A DNA stretch of 64,000 nucleotides from Echinarachnius parma (GCA_037951105.1 JBAMJV010001854.1:115517-179516), one strand, 5' to 3'; shown: positions 43,813 through 56,390, counted from the first letter of the stretch. Notes: generated by a model not told the origin, from the letters alone. Numbers and translations are program-made.

Positions 43813-44172
43813 GTCCAAGTTAGAGTTAAGTTCAACAAAGCATCTTTGTGAAACACCCCCTGGTTTTCCCGACATAGCCAACCTTTGAGTGCAAGGTTGA
43901 TTCCAAATGTTGAATTTTACTTTATTTAGGATCAGCCTAATTTAATAGCTTATTAGTCAATAAACATAAATTACTGCGAGGGTATAAGGAGATAGAGTAA
44001 GTATCATATACATTTTAGAGATACAAAATATGTACATAGATACAAAAATGCACATTTTAATTAGGTTCAGTAGGTACTGTGCCCTCATTTTCCCTAAACA
44101 ACACCACCGTCAACAACAGAAATAATGCATGTCTTTTATTTGGGCTGTGCGTAAGGGGGACAATAATAACCT
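43813..44172. other. Intergenic DNA, counterpart of 13464-13856
   Basis: Nearly identical to unit 1 except for a deletion of about 50 bases near 44133. No gene. Confidence 0.6.
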
Positions 44173-44864
44173 ACGACGGTAGCCGAAATAGCGTAGTGTG
44201 TACAGCTACTACGGAGCGGTCTGGTAAGCCCCCGGGGGGCCACTCAACTATATTGCTGTACACACGCGCGACCAAAAAAACGCGTAAAAAGGGTACTTTT
44301 TGCCGATCATGGCGCGTCACGCGCGTCACGCGTTTAGGGTGTCAAAAAGGCCAAAATGAGAAGAAAAAAGGGCATGTTTGTGGAGTTAAACAAATACGCG
44401 TTTAGGGTATCCTTTTCTCCATACTTGTTTCCCGGCCTTGTCTGGAGTTTGCCGGGGATTTTGTGCGAATTCGAATTGAGAGCAATTGACGTAGACCTTT
44501 TTTAGGGGTATGTTTTAGGGGTTATACTTGGTTAGGGGGCAAAATTGTCAAAAAAGCGCGCGAAAATACTTGAATAGGGTATAAATTTGACCAATGGATA
44601 AAACTTGTGGTCGCGCGTGTGTACATCAATATAGTTGAGTGACCCCCCCCCCCCCCCCCCCCCGGAGGTAGGCCCTTAGTTCAATGGGTCAGTGGGGTCA
44701 GCCAATCAGCGCGCTTGGTCACTCGAGCAAGGAGACGTTCCGCGTATTCTTCACTGCGAAACTGCAAATAGATCGCGACGGTAGCCAGAGTACGGGGACG
44801 GTCACAGCTGATTTTTAATCCCCCGTAGCCGCACTCCCGTCGCCGTGCGAAAAGACGCTAATAT
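44173..44864. mobile_element. Composite insertion replacing unit 1 sequence
   Basis: Flanked by ATAACC (44167-44172 and 44865-44870), which occurs once in unit 1 at about 14000 before TCACACACAG. The outer part has mirrored GACGGTAGCC stretches (about 44175 and 44779) and no coding frame. A MITE is nested inside. Outer class unknown. Confidence 0.5.
44234..44655. mobile_element. Nested MITE with long inverted ends
   Basis: Ends GGGGGCCACTCAACTATATT and AATATAGTTGAGTGACCCCC continue into TGTACACACGCGCGACCA and complement, about 40 bp in all. It lies inside the 44173-44864 insertion. The right junction is blurred by a long poly-C run. Confidence 0.75.
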
Positions 44865-45627
44865 AACCTCACACACAGTCCCCTAAAATAATCAGCTGGT
44901 ATTATGAGCTTCTGCCTCCCCTTCTTGGCTTCTGACACCCCCCCCCCCCCCCCCTCCTCCTCTTCTTCTTCTGCTTGTCTCTCTCCCTTTAATTCCATAT
45001 TTCTCTCTCTCACTCTTCTCACTGCCCCCACTATGTTTCCCTCCTTCCCCTACATGACCATTTTGAGTACCTTTACAAACATCAAAAATTACTTTCCGTC
45101 GCAATGCCATACACCATGACAGCAAAAGCAAGTCGAAATTCTATAAAAACATAACGTACACTGACTGATTTGCCACGATTTCAATACGAATTGTATAAGC
45201 TTAGTTTTTCAATCCATTCTAATTAAATAGAGTCATGGCTCAGACATGTTAGCATTTAATCATTTATTTCCAAAGAAAACAAACAAAACGTAGCTTACCA
45301 TGTAGTATGGATGACGGATCCCGATGCTCCATTCAGCCCAACAAGTTTAGTTTCCTTCCCTAGTCATTTAGACAATTAAGACACAGCGAAGCAAACAGGT
45401 TAGGTACCTAGTCTCCTAGATAAATAGTGGATCTAGACGTTTCAGTATGATATTTTGCCTCTTTATATGTGATTGTAATGTACCCAAACCCGAAATCTCC
45501 GGAATGAAATAGTTCGTCGTAAAGAATGCAAAATCACCATCCGATTGCGAAATATGTTAATCGTGAATGTTCTGATCTCCTGTATTGCGCAATGTGCTTC
45601 ACCTTGTAGCCGTGTATTGCGACTAAA
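44865..45627. other. Intergenic DNA, counterpart of 14000-14764
   Basis: Near-identical to unit 1; CT-rich and poly-C tracts at 44938-44955. No gene. Confidence 0.6.
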
Positions 45628-46629
45628 GCCATGGTCTCATCCGACCCACGTAGGCATAGCGAGGGGTCCACGTAGAGATTTTGGGGTTATAAGTGATCCT
45701 ACGCAGGTGGCCCGCGCGCACTACGCAAGTAATTTCAAGCTACCTGACCCTCGCGTAGCCTAAACTTTAGGACTTTGTTTTGGTCTGCGATGATTTGTTG
45801 CTGCTACCGCGTGGCTGGTGCGTAGGTTCCTGCGCGGGGGGCACCTGGGGGGCACGTGCGGGAGTCGTGGGTAGTAATTGAGAATTTTCTTCGTTATTTG
45901 CAGGGAATAAAAGCTAGAGAAGCAGCCACGTAGCCCATGTGCGCCACCCACGTTCTACGCACTCACTACGCACGCACTGCCCCCGCGTCATGCACGCGTA
46001 GCACCTTCGCGCTACCCACGTAGCACCACAGACTATAGAATCAAGCGTCTTTGGTAGCACCCACGTACTTCCCACGCACTGCCCACGTGAAAACCTCGAT
46101 CAAATGAATTTTCTACGTAGACCAGACGCAGGTGATGCGACCACTCCCAGCCATGGTCTCATCCGACCCGCGTAGGCGTAGCGAGGGGTCCACGTAGAGA
46201 TGTTGGGGCTGTACGTGGGCCCCCCGCGAGTGGCCCGTGCGCACTAGGCAAGTAATTTCAAGCTACCTGACCCCCCCCCCCCCCCCCACGCCCCCAGTAG
46301 CCTTCATTTTACTACGTGGAGAAAAATTGGACATGCACAATTTTTGATCTGCGATTATTTGTCGCGGCTACCTCGTGGCTGATGCGTGGGTGGTGCGTGG
46401 GGGGGGGGGGGGGGGGGCACGTGGGGGTACGTAGGTAGTACTTGCGAATTGTCTTCGTTATTTTCAGGGTATATAAGCTATATTATATGATTTGTGCATC
46501 TCCGTTTTGTCGCTTGAGAAGGGATGGCGATACCACCAGAGCGTCTACGGCTACCCAGCTAGCCACCTGACGTCGTGCCGATGTCATAAGTTGTTGGCCG
46601 GATGTCGGCTTATCGCGGTTGGCTCGAGG

Positions 46630-48020
46630 TTAAAATGTCCGCCAGCCCAACATCGTAACCACGTCATGTTGTGATACGTCAATTTCTAACAATGGCCCAA
46701 CATCAACTCATGACATTGGACCAACATAACATTATGATGTGGGCGCGAGGTTAAAATGTCCGCTAGCCTAACATTGTCCCAACATCATTTTGTGATGTCG
46801 GGCAAATGTCAATTTCCGACAATGGCCCAACACCAAATCCTGTCATAGGACAGATATCAAATTCTGATGTGGGCTCGACGTTAAAATGTCCGCCAGCCCA
46901 ACATCGTCACCACGTCATTTTGTGATACGTCAATTTCTGACAATGGCCCAACATCAACTCATGACATTGGACCAACATAACATTATGATGTGGGGGCGAG
47001 GTTAAAATGTCCGCTAGCCTAACATTGTCCCAACATCATTTTGTGATGTCGGGCAAATGTCAATTTCCGACAATGGCCCAACACCAAATCCTGACATAGG
47101 ACAGATATCAAATTCTGATGTGGGCTCGACGTTAAAATGTCCGCCAGCCCATTATCGTCACCACGTCATTTTGTGATACGTCAATTTCTGACAATGGCCC
47201 AACATCAACTCATGACACTGGACCAACATAACATTATGATGTGGGCGCGAGGTTAAAATGTCCGCTAGCCTAACATTGTCCCAACATCATTTTGTGATGT
47301 CGGGCAAATGTCAATTTCCGACAATGGCCCAACACCAAATCCTGACATAGGACAGATATCAAATTCTGATGTGGGCTCGACGTTAAAATGTCCGCCAGCC
47401 CAACATCGTCACCACGTCATTTTGTGATACGTCAATTTCTGACAATGGCCCAACATCAACTCATGACATTGGACCAACATAACATTATGATTTGGGCGCG
47501 AGGTTAAAATGTCCGCTAGCCCAACATTGTCCCAACATAATTTTGTGATGTCGGGCAAATGTCAATTTCCGACAATGGACCAACACCAAATCCTGACATA
47601 GGACAGATATCAAATTCTGATGTGGGCTCGACGTTAAAATGTCCGCCAGCCCAACATCGTCACCACGTCATTTTGTGATACGTCAATTTCTGACAATGGC
47701 CCAACATCAACTCATGACATTGGACCAACATAACATTATGATATGGGCGCGAGGTTAAAATGTCCACTAGCCCAACATTGTCACAACATCATTCTGTGAT
47801 GTTGGCCCAATGTCAATTTCCGCCAATGGCCCAATATCAAATCCTGACGTTGGGCCAACATCAAATTCTGACGTTGGCCCGACATTACAATGTCCGCCAG
47901 CCCGACATTAGCCCAACGTTATTTTTTATTGTTGGCCCAACATCAAATCTTGACGTTCGCCCGACGTTTGATGCTGGACCAACATCAAAATTTGACAATG
48001 GCCCAATGTCATTAATATGA
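46630..48020. repeat. 251-bp higher-order tandem repeat
   Basis: TTAAAATGTCCGCCAGCCC recurs at about 46630, 46881, 47132, 47383, 47634 and (diverged, TTACAATG) 47885, a constant 251-bp step. Each unit is two related half-units of about 121 and 130 bp (GTCCGCTAGCC against GTCCGCCAGCC). Confidence 0.9.
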
Positions 48021-48087
48021 CATCTCCAATAAGAGGTCGACCTAATATAGCGCCGATGTTGGGACTGGTATCAATTTAAGAGGTCGC

Positions 48088-50235
48088 TACCCAGCTAGCC
48101 ACCTGACGTTGTGCCAACATTGGGCCAATGTAAAAAGTCGTTTTAAGAAGACGTTGGGCCTACATTAAAAATCCGACGTCGCCGCGACGTAAAAATGTCC
48201 GCCAGCCCAACATCAGCGCGGCGTTTTTGTTTTTGTAATGCTGGCCAAACGTCATTTTGCGATTTCGACCCAACATCAATTATTCAGTCAGTGGTCAGTC
48301 ATGGTTGTGAAATTAATGTCGGGACAATGTTAGTAATGAGACAAGAATAGGACATCTCAATTTTTACGTCAAACCGAAATCCTACGACGTCAGAATGGGC
48401 AGCAGTGAATCAAGTCGGCTAATAGTCATTAAGTTGATGTTGAGCCGATGTCAATGATCCGACATGAATATGACATCTCAATGATGACGTCAATGCGATA
48501 TCCTGCCGATGTCAGAACTGACAGCAATGAAACAAGTCGGCAAATGATCATAAAAGTGATGTTGCGCCGATGTCAATAGTCGGACATGAATATGCCATCT
48601 CCAATATGACGTCGGGCTAATATCGCGCCGATGTCGGAAAGATAGCAATTAAGGAGGTCGGTAAATGGTAGTAAAATTGATATCGGTCCGATGTTATTAA
48701 TTAGACATGAATGTGATAAATATGTCAGGCTGATGTAAGAACTTGCAGCAATGAAACAACTCGGCAAATGGTCATTTAATTGATGTTGTGCCGAAGTCAA
48801 TGATTAGACATGAATATGACATCTCAATGATGACGCCATAGCGATATCCTGCCGATGTCAGAACTGGCAGCAATGAAACAAGCCGGCAAATGGTCGCCAG
48901 TTCCGACATCGGTACAACATTGACCCAACGTCATATTTGAGATCTCTTATTCATGTCGGATTAATGACATCGGCACAACATCAGTTTAATGACCATTTGC
49001 CGACTTGTTTAATTGCTGTCAGTTCTGACATCGGCAGGATATCGCTTTGGCGTCATCATATAGAGATGTCATATTGAGGTCCAATTAATAACATTGGCCA
49101 GACATCAATTTCACAACCATGTACCGACCTCTTAAATTGCTACCAGATACAACATCATCACAATATCGGACTGACGTCATAGTAGAGATGTCATATTTAT
49201 GTAGGAGTAATGACATCCGCCCGACATCTATTTCACAACCTTTTACCCACCTTTAAAATTTCGTAAAGTTCCGACATCTGTGCGGTATATGCCCAAAGTC
49301 ATATTTTGGATGTCATATTTATGTCTAATTAATAACTGTGACCCGACATCAATTTCACAGCATTTTACCGACCTCTTAAATTACTACCAGTTCCAACATC
49401 GGGGCGATAGAAGGCCGATTTTATATTTGAGATGTCATATTCATGTCGAATTATTGACAACGGCACAACATCCATTTAATGACTATTTAATGATTAGTTT
49501 CATTGGTGCCATTTATGACATCGGCAGGATATCGCTTTGGCGTCATAATTGAGATGTCATATGGATGTCCAATACAACTCATTGGTCCGACATCAATGTT
49601 ACAACCATTTACCGACCTCTTTAATTGCTACCAATTCCAACATCGGCGCGAAATTATCCCGACGTCATATTGGAGATGACATATTCATGTCAGAATATTG
49701 ACATCGGCTGAACATCGATTTCATGACTATTTGCCGACTCGTGTCATTGCTGCCAATTCTGACATCGGCGCGATATCGGCTTGACGTCATATTTGTGACG
49801 TCATATTGATTTCCAATTAATAACATCCGTCCGACATCAATTCCACATTCAACCATTTACCGACCTCTTAAAATGATATATTCCGACATCGGTACAACAT
49901 TGGCCCAACGTCATATTTGAGATGTCATATTCATGTTGGTTTATTGACATCGGCCCAACATTAATATTACAACCCTCTATCAAGCTCTTAAATTGGTACC
50001 AGTTTCGGCATTGGTGCGATTTTAGCGCGACGTTTTATTTGAGACGTATTTTTTTTCGTCAACTTAATGACATCGGCACGATATTCAACTACAACCATTT
50101 TCCGACTTATTTCATTTCCAAAACCTCCAACTTAAATTCGACGTTGGCGTAATGTTGGCGCGACGTCTGTTTGCCGACCGCGATCTTGCCGAAGACCTGC
50201 CGACACCGGTCCGACGTCAGTTAGCTAGCTGGGTA
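48088..50235. mobile_element. Nested element with the same ends, palindromic interior
   Basis: TA at 48088-48089 and 50234-50235 and ends CCCAGCTAGCCACCTGACGT and ACGTCAGTTAGCTAGCTGGG show a second member of the same family inside the first. Left and right halves are inverted copies meeting near 48893. Monomers of about 121-124 bp recur (CCGACCTCTTAAATTGC-like block at 49124, 49369, 49613, 49861 with intermediates). Confidence 0.75.
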
Positions 50236-51657
50236 CTTATATTTTTGTTAACTTGCTTTGAGAATCTATACTGAATTGAATTTCGTTTAATCGATTACAA
50301 ACATTAGTAATTCAAAAGTAAACAAAAAAGAAGTATTGCTATCGGGAAATTCATGATCGATTATAAGCGATCGTAAGTGAAATGAAAATTTTCGATTTTT
50401 GGAATTATTTATATTAAAAAATATACTTTTGTCATGTCCTTGCTGCTGTATATAATTTAGAAGGATATATAAGAATATAAATAACACCTTAAATAGTGTT
50501 ATGAATATGATTTGAAGGTGGATTATTTCAAATTCAACGCTCTACAAATACTAACTATTACAAAACATACATGCTAAGAAGAGGTGTATATATAGTATAC
50601 CGATTGCGACCTATGTTTGTAGGACGATAGGATGATAGGTTTAGGAGTAGGCAATAGGAATAGGATATTAGGAATTTATTAGGATTTATGAATGTATGTG
50701 TGTAAAGGTTAAACAAAATGCATGGATCGGACGTGGAATCTATGCATGTTTTCTAATTTCTTTTTACGTTTTTGATGTTGGTCCTACGTTGGCCATTTGA
50801 CATTGGGCCATTGTCAAATTTTGATGTTGGTCCAGCATCAGAAAATGACGTTGGGCCAATGTTGGGTTAGCGGACATTCAAACGTCGGGCAAACGTCAAG
50901 ATTTGATGTTGGGCCAACGTCAAGATTTGATGTTGGGCCAACAATAAAAAATAACGTTGGGCTAATGTCGGGCTGGCGGACATTTTAATATCGGGCCAAC
51001 GTCAGAATTTGATGTTGGCCCAACGTCAGGATTTGATATTGGGCCATTGGCGGAAATTGACGTTGGACCAACATCACAGAATGATGTCGTGACAATGTTG
51101 GGCTAGCGGACATTTTAACCTCGAGCCGACATCATAATGTTATGTTGGTCCAATGTCATGAGTTGATGTTGGGCCATTGTTGGAAATTGACGTTATGCCA
51201 ATATCACAAAATGACGTAGTGACGATGTTGGGCTGGCGGACATTTTAACGTCGAGCCCACATCAGAATTTGATATCTGTCCTATGTCAGGATTCGGTGTT
51301 GGGCCATTGTCGGAAATTGACATTTGCCCGACATCACAAAATTATGTTGGGACAATGTTAGGCTGGCAGACATTTTAACGTCGGGCCGACGTCAAAACTT
51401 GATGTTCTCTCAACGTCAGGAATCGATGTTGGGCCTACGTTAGAACTGACATTGGGCCATTGTCAATAATTGATGTTGGGCCGAAATCGCTAAATGACGT
51501 TGGGCCAGCATTTAAAAAAAGACGCCGAGCTGATGTTGGGCTGGCGGACATTTTAACGTCTCGGTGACGTCGCATGTCGCATGTTGGCCCAACGTCCCCT
51601 TACAACGAAAATGACATCGGCCCAACGATGGCACGACGTCAGGTGGCTAGCTGGGTA

Positions 51658-53030
51658 GTCCTGCTCAGACAGCGTTTTGGGGGAAATACAGGAGGAGCAC
51701 AACATAGTGTTGCTGGCATTAATCCGTGCCCGTGAGTAGCGGCGGTGGCGGCGGCAACAAAACCAGAAACGTTGGCGGGTCCGCCCCTGGATCGAGCGCC
51801 ACCCGATGTATGGGCAGTACCATGGGCGTCGATACTTACGTAATACCTATTCATCAGGGGGGATGAATGAATAGATCATCCCCCCCTGATGAGTGGGTAT
51901 CAATGACAGATCGACGCCCATGGGCAGTACCACACTCTCATGCAGGAGTTGGAGAGGGAATCCGCAGGGGATTTTGTGGGTTTCCTCCGAATGGAGCCTG
52001 CCATGTTCCAAGAACTGCTCCTAAGAGTTGGCCCCCCAAAGGGCGAGAGGGGAAGCCTTGCCGTCGCCCTCTAGATCTTGGTTTGAAGTTGTCTGTTACG
52101 TTGTGGTTCCTAGCCTCGGTGAAATCATAATATAGGAGCCTAGCCGTTTCCTTCCGTGTTCCACACAACACCATATCGCAGTTCATCCCCGCGGTTTGCC
52201 AGGCCATCACCGACGAATACATCGGGGAAACAATGCCGACCCCCAGCACACCAGATGATTGGCGTCGCGTCACTGACCAGTTCCGGCTGCGTTGGAACTA
52301 CCACCATTGCTGTGGCGCCATCGATGGGAAACACGTGAAGATATATAAAGGCACCGAAAAATACCGGGACGAGACATCATAACTACAAACTCGATTATGC
52401 TGCTCGCGGTAGTAGATGCCAACTACAAATTCATGTGGGCGGATGTCGAGTCTGAGGGATCGGCTTCAGACGCGGGTATTTTCAACAGTGCGCCGTCCGG
52501 CCTGACCTGGAGGAGAATCGCCTGGGGTTCCCCGATCCTGAACCACTGCCGGGAGATGAGCATGACCTTCCCTTGTTTCTGGTTGGGGATGATGAAACCA
52601 TTTTTGGGGTTTTTGTTTGGGGGTGGGGGGAGGGTGCTGACTCACGAGGAGAGGATATTCAACTATCGCACATCTAGGCATCTAGGGCCCGCCGTGTGGT
52701 TGAGAATGTGTTCGGCATCCTGGCCCACCGCTGGCGTGTCCTGCTCACCAACATCCAGTTGGCCCCCGGGGTGCACGAAAGGTCACCTCAAGCTGCTTGA
52801 TTCTGCACAATCTGATGCGGACGAGCTACCCTGGTCTTCAAGCCAACGATGTAGACCAGGAGGATGCCCAAGAAAATCTCATTCCCGGAGTGTGGCGTCA
52901 GTACGCAATGGAAGAGGCCAACCAGATCGGAGGCCCCCAAGTCACCAAGGAGGGCAAGCAAATCAGGGTCTACCTGAATAACTACAGTAGCGAAGAAGGC
53001 AGGCTGCCATGGCAGGATGCCATTGTGTAA
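51658..53030 (+). pseudogene. HARBI1-like transposase pseudogene, unit 2 (main part)
   Basis: The start (MAIPPERLRL, 46524-46551) is cut off by the 5.1-kb insertion; the rest resumes at 51658 and carries the same pieces and lesions as 15590-16964, including the hairpin at 51823-51919. GAIDGKHVKI, VVDANYKFMWADV and EERIFNYRTSR remain readable in separate frames. Confidence 0.83.
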
Positions 53031-53515
53031 ACTCTCTATGAACTTGTGAACATAACTTTGGACAATACATCTGTGAATCAGGTGTATTTTGTATTGATAT
53101 ATTGTATTTTGTATTGATATATTGAAATGAATAAAGCAGTAGGATCGTCCTGTAATCACTTGCCACTCTGAACACCTAACCAAAGATAGAAACTCTTTAC
53201 AATTCTTAAGGCAATTAAGTTCTTTATCACTTGTTTGCTCCCAAATTAACGTCTCCATTTGCGTGATTGCAATCACGATTGGAGTTATTTTTCACTCCAA
53301 TCACGGTATTTTTGACCGTGTGAACACAAACTAGAATCACGAATCGCGAAACTCGAATCGTGGTCCAGAGGTGTTTTCTAATCATGATTCACTCAAATCA
53401 CAGTGCGAATCGGTAGTGTAAACGGCTTGACCTCCAAAACATGATTTGGGAGGCGCAGCTTACGTGACCTTACATGCACGTCCGCCGATAAACCCGGCGC
53501 TCTTCGCTTCGAATG

Positions 53516-54293
53516 TAGCCTTTAGTCAAGGCTCTTTATGGCTTGGAGATTCTATATGCGATCGCGAGCTAGCTAGCTGTGAGAGAGCTAGATACTATTA
53601 AACTGGCTCCATATATAGCCTTTAATCACTCGATTCGGAGTAATTTATTAATGAGCAAATTCATGAGAGACATCATCAACCAATCAGATCGCTAGATGTG
53701 GATACCGTATGCCTAATCGGTGGCGTGTTCCACCGTGTATTAAGGGGTTTATTTAGTATCAGACATTAATGTTATCATAACTTTCATAATGATAAAATAT
53801 AAGATACATTACAATAAAAACTAAAGCATAAAAATACATTTTTGCATCCATATCAAATCTCAACTCTTTATTTTAAAAGAAAACAACATATTCTGTAATG
53901 ACGTACCCTATAAATAATGGACGCGTCCGCATGAGCACTGCAGAGCGGTGTTCAGTGCATACAGCCTACGCTAGTCTGAAGCGGAGACCCTATAACAACC
54001 ACTACTCTATGCCACTAACAGTGTATTGTGCAAGGTTGCGCGTTTGGTTTTACAAGGCAGCTTCCAAACGAAGACATAACACTGACAAACAGCTGACCTG
54101 GTCTGTGGCATATGAATATGGGCTTCGTAGCATTTCTACGAAGATTTTCTATGTAAATAAAAGAAAATAAAACTTTTCACGTTCATGACTGACGATAGGC
54201 TTCGCGCTGCGCGCTCAAATTCGGCATAATTATCGCGGTTAGTACACTGCCGGTAGAACCTGCCAGACAGCACGATGCCTATCTGTTAGGCTA
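53516..54293. mobile_element. 778-bp insertion with 9-bp target duplication
   Basis: CTTCGAATG at 53507-53515 and 54294-54302; unit 1 has it once at 17461-17469. Ends TAGCCT and AGGCTA are inverted. Contains a 90-codon open frame (53898-54170) with no recognised similarity. A 9-bp duplication suggests a MULE-type non-autonomous element. Confidence 0.7.
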
Positions 54294-54320
54294 CTTCGAA
54301 TGCAGTCATGCAGTGTAGTA

Positions 54321-54805
54321 TGGTATTGGGTCCTATTACCGGATACCATTTCTTTACGCCGTGAAAACGATCAACATGAAGAACAGAGATATGAATAAAA
54401 CACAATTAAGTGATCTATATATTCTCAAGATAAAGAATTGATAACTTATTTCGTAGAAAAAAGCGGCAAACTTACGCAAATTGAACTTTTACGGCACCCT
54501 TTCAAGAAAGCAGAATTGTTTGTAGCGCACAAACCGGGTTGTATTAACCGGACGCACCAAACGTGAATGTTTTGCATGGGAATGTCATTGACATGCGCGC
54601 TGCCACTGGTGCGCGGCAAAACGCGCGTATAAAACCTCAGGGCGCTTATTTTCTTCGGGAAATGGTGGAAAATGTTTGCTAAACATCCATTTATTATCCT
54701 CCGTTAATGCCGACTTTCAAATTCTACTTTCAAAATTCGAACGTTTTTCCTATTGGAATTTGCATGTACGGTAATACAACCCGTTCGGTATTGCAACCCC
54801 TTGCT
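54321..54805. mobile_element. 485-bp TA-flanked insertion
   Basis: TA at 54319-54320 and 54806-54807; single TA at 17486-17487 in unit 1. Only weak inverted similarity at the ends (GGTATTGGG, CCGTTCGGTATTGC). No coding frame. Confidence 0.6.
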
Positions 54806-55497
54806 ATACTAGTGTTCTCCTTGTTTGATTGACAGATACGTCTCCAGAAACGCGATTGTAATCACAGTTTGCGCGAAGTCTTTTTCGTCGTGTAAAGGCA
54901 AGGCAACAGAATCACCGTGATTGTAAAAATAATTCCAATCATGATTGCAATCACTCGTGTAAAAAGGCTCTAAACTAAATATATATCTCCTTAAAATTAC
55001 CAATTGGTTCTTGCCCCCCTCGTCTTGCCCGCGTAGCACCTGCGCGCCACCCACGTAGCACCCATGTACTACCCACGCATTGCCCACGTGAACGAAAAAA
55101 TGCCCTTTCTACGTGGACCGGACCTAGGTGGATGTGACCAATCCCAGGTAGAATTTGCCCACGTAGAAAAATGGTCGCGTATGAAAAATTACTGCTCTAC
55201 GTGTGCGCTACGCCTACGTGGGTCGGATGAGACGATGGCGGGGCGCGTTTATGTTTTTTCCGTGATTCATACCCGTCAAATCGGCTAAAAGCGCGCTGGT
55301 AAGCCAAGACCCGCGCCGCTGCTGTAACGTACATTTCTATGCATCCAAGGGCAAGGGCAAGGATGACCATTAATAAGTGTCCGATCTCGATGTGGACTCC
55401 GACCACGACGATGCGACTAGGAAAATTCATCTCGGTGTAGATACATCACATCACTCACAGTCACCATGGTGTGTGAGAAAATGGCTAGGCTTGCGTG

Positions 55498-55692
55498 TAA
55501 TGCCCGGCGCAGACAGAGCCGACTCGACCCGATCCGACTGGTTTTCAGCCTGATTATCTCTGTATGCGCTGCCTCAGGACTCCGGTTTTTCCAGTCAAGT
55601 GCCAGTCGGAGCGAAACTGAGTCCGACTGAGCGAAACTGACTCTAGCCTGACTGAAAACCAGTCGGATCTGGTCGAGTCGGCTCTGTCTGCG
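55498..55692. mobile_element. TA-flanked MITE (GCCCGGCGCAGACAG family), counterpart of 18213-18431
   Basis: Same start and end as in unit 1, with a short deletion and a repeated GAGCGAAACTGA in the middle. Confidence 0.75.
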
Positions 55693-56055
55693 CCGGTGTC
55701 ACGCTAAATCCGTACGCACTGCGAAATCCGTAGGCAGTCGCAAATGCGCATGCGCACCTGTGGGAAAATTGCCTGCGAAATTCGTTCCCATTCATGCTAT
55801 TTGTAATAAAGCATGCAAAATGCCTCCTTTCAGGCTCCTTGCAGCACAAAGTTTTGTCAAAACCCGACGGTGGATTAAGAAAATCCATTCACGCCATTTA
55901 AAAATTTGATAAAACATGTGTCAATTTGTTATTAGCATGAAATTGCGGCGTAATAATGGTCACGATTTTCGCAAGACACACCTCCAAATATCTAAGTGCA
56001 TGCGCATTTGCTACTGGGTACGGATTCGCAGGTCACGGATTTAGCACCACACCGG
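55693..56055. mobile_element. MITE with CCGGTG ends, counterpart of 18432-18795
   Basis: Directly abuts the preceding MITE as in unit 1; arms with GCTAAATCCGT and GCAAATGCGCATGCGC. Confidence 0.65.
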
Positions 56056-56129
56056 GCTTAAATCAACACACGCGAGCTAGTCTTGGCTTACCAGCGCGCT
56101 TTCACGAGTTTTTGAGGAAAACTGACGCA

Positions 56130-56357
56130 TAAAGCTGCGTTTCCATTAGAGCGAATTTCCGCGGCGAATTTTTATTTTCGCAGCGAATTATTGAAAAAAT
56201 CGCTCTGAGGAGCGATACAAAAATTCGCTTGCGAATATTCGCCATGTAATATGAATAATATATATGAATAATATATTAATAACACTAATTTGGTCCGTGC
56301 GAATGTTCGCGGCGGAAATTCGCCGCGGAAATTCGCTCTAATGGAAACGCAGCTTTA
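56130..56357. mobile_element. Short MITE with AAGCTGCGTTTCC ends
   Basis: Inverted ends AAGCTGCGTTTCCATTAGAG and CTCTAATGGAAACGCAGCTT continue into GCGAATTTCCGC. Unit 1 has the uninterrupted GACGCATTAGTGG at 18863-18875. Flanks TAA and TTA fit a TWA target, as used by PIF/Harbinger, or TA. Confidence 0.8.
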
Positions 56358-56390
56358 GTGGTACGGGAAAAAAAGACGCTGGCGTGGGAT

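Larger units (their letters stand above)
46552..51657. mobile_element. 5.1-kb TA-flanked inverted element made of ~123-bp monomers
   Basis: TA at 46552-46553 and 51656-51657 flanks inverted ends CCCAGCTAGCCACCTGACGT and complement. The empty TA is at 15588-15589 in unit 1. The left arm (46554-48087) is a tandem array, the right arm (50770-51655) the same repeat in reverse. About 530 bp of single-copy DNA (50236-50769) and a nested element separate them. No transposase frame; open frames inside are repeat translations. A TA duplication fits Tc1/mariner or another TA-specific transposase acting in trans. Confidence 0.8.
45628..55239 (+). mobile_element. Decayed PIF/Harbinger transposon, unit 2 copy with nested insertions
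   Basis: Same ends as the unit 1 copy (GCCATGGTCTCATCCGACCC and complement) but stretched to 9.6 kb by later insertions: the 5.1-kb TA element (46552-51657), a 9-bp-TSD insertion (53516-54293) and another TA insertion (54321-54805). A second left end at 46152 marks where a complete element begins behind a partial one. Confidence 0.8.

Noticed and set aside
47760-48020. 86-codon frame with QHQ/LTLG repeats
   Set aside because: Reads through the ~123-bp monomers of the TA element; repeat translation.
46630-48020. Centromeric satellite
   Set aside because: Only about five units, bounded by TA-flanked inverted ends inside a transposon; no sign of a large array.
54061-54170. Small host exon in the 53898-54170 frame
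   Set aside because: It lies within a 9-bp-TSD insertion and shows no recognisable domain or splice signals.
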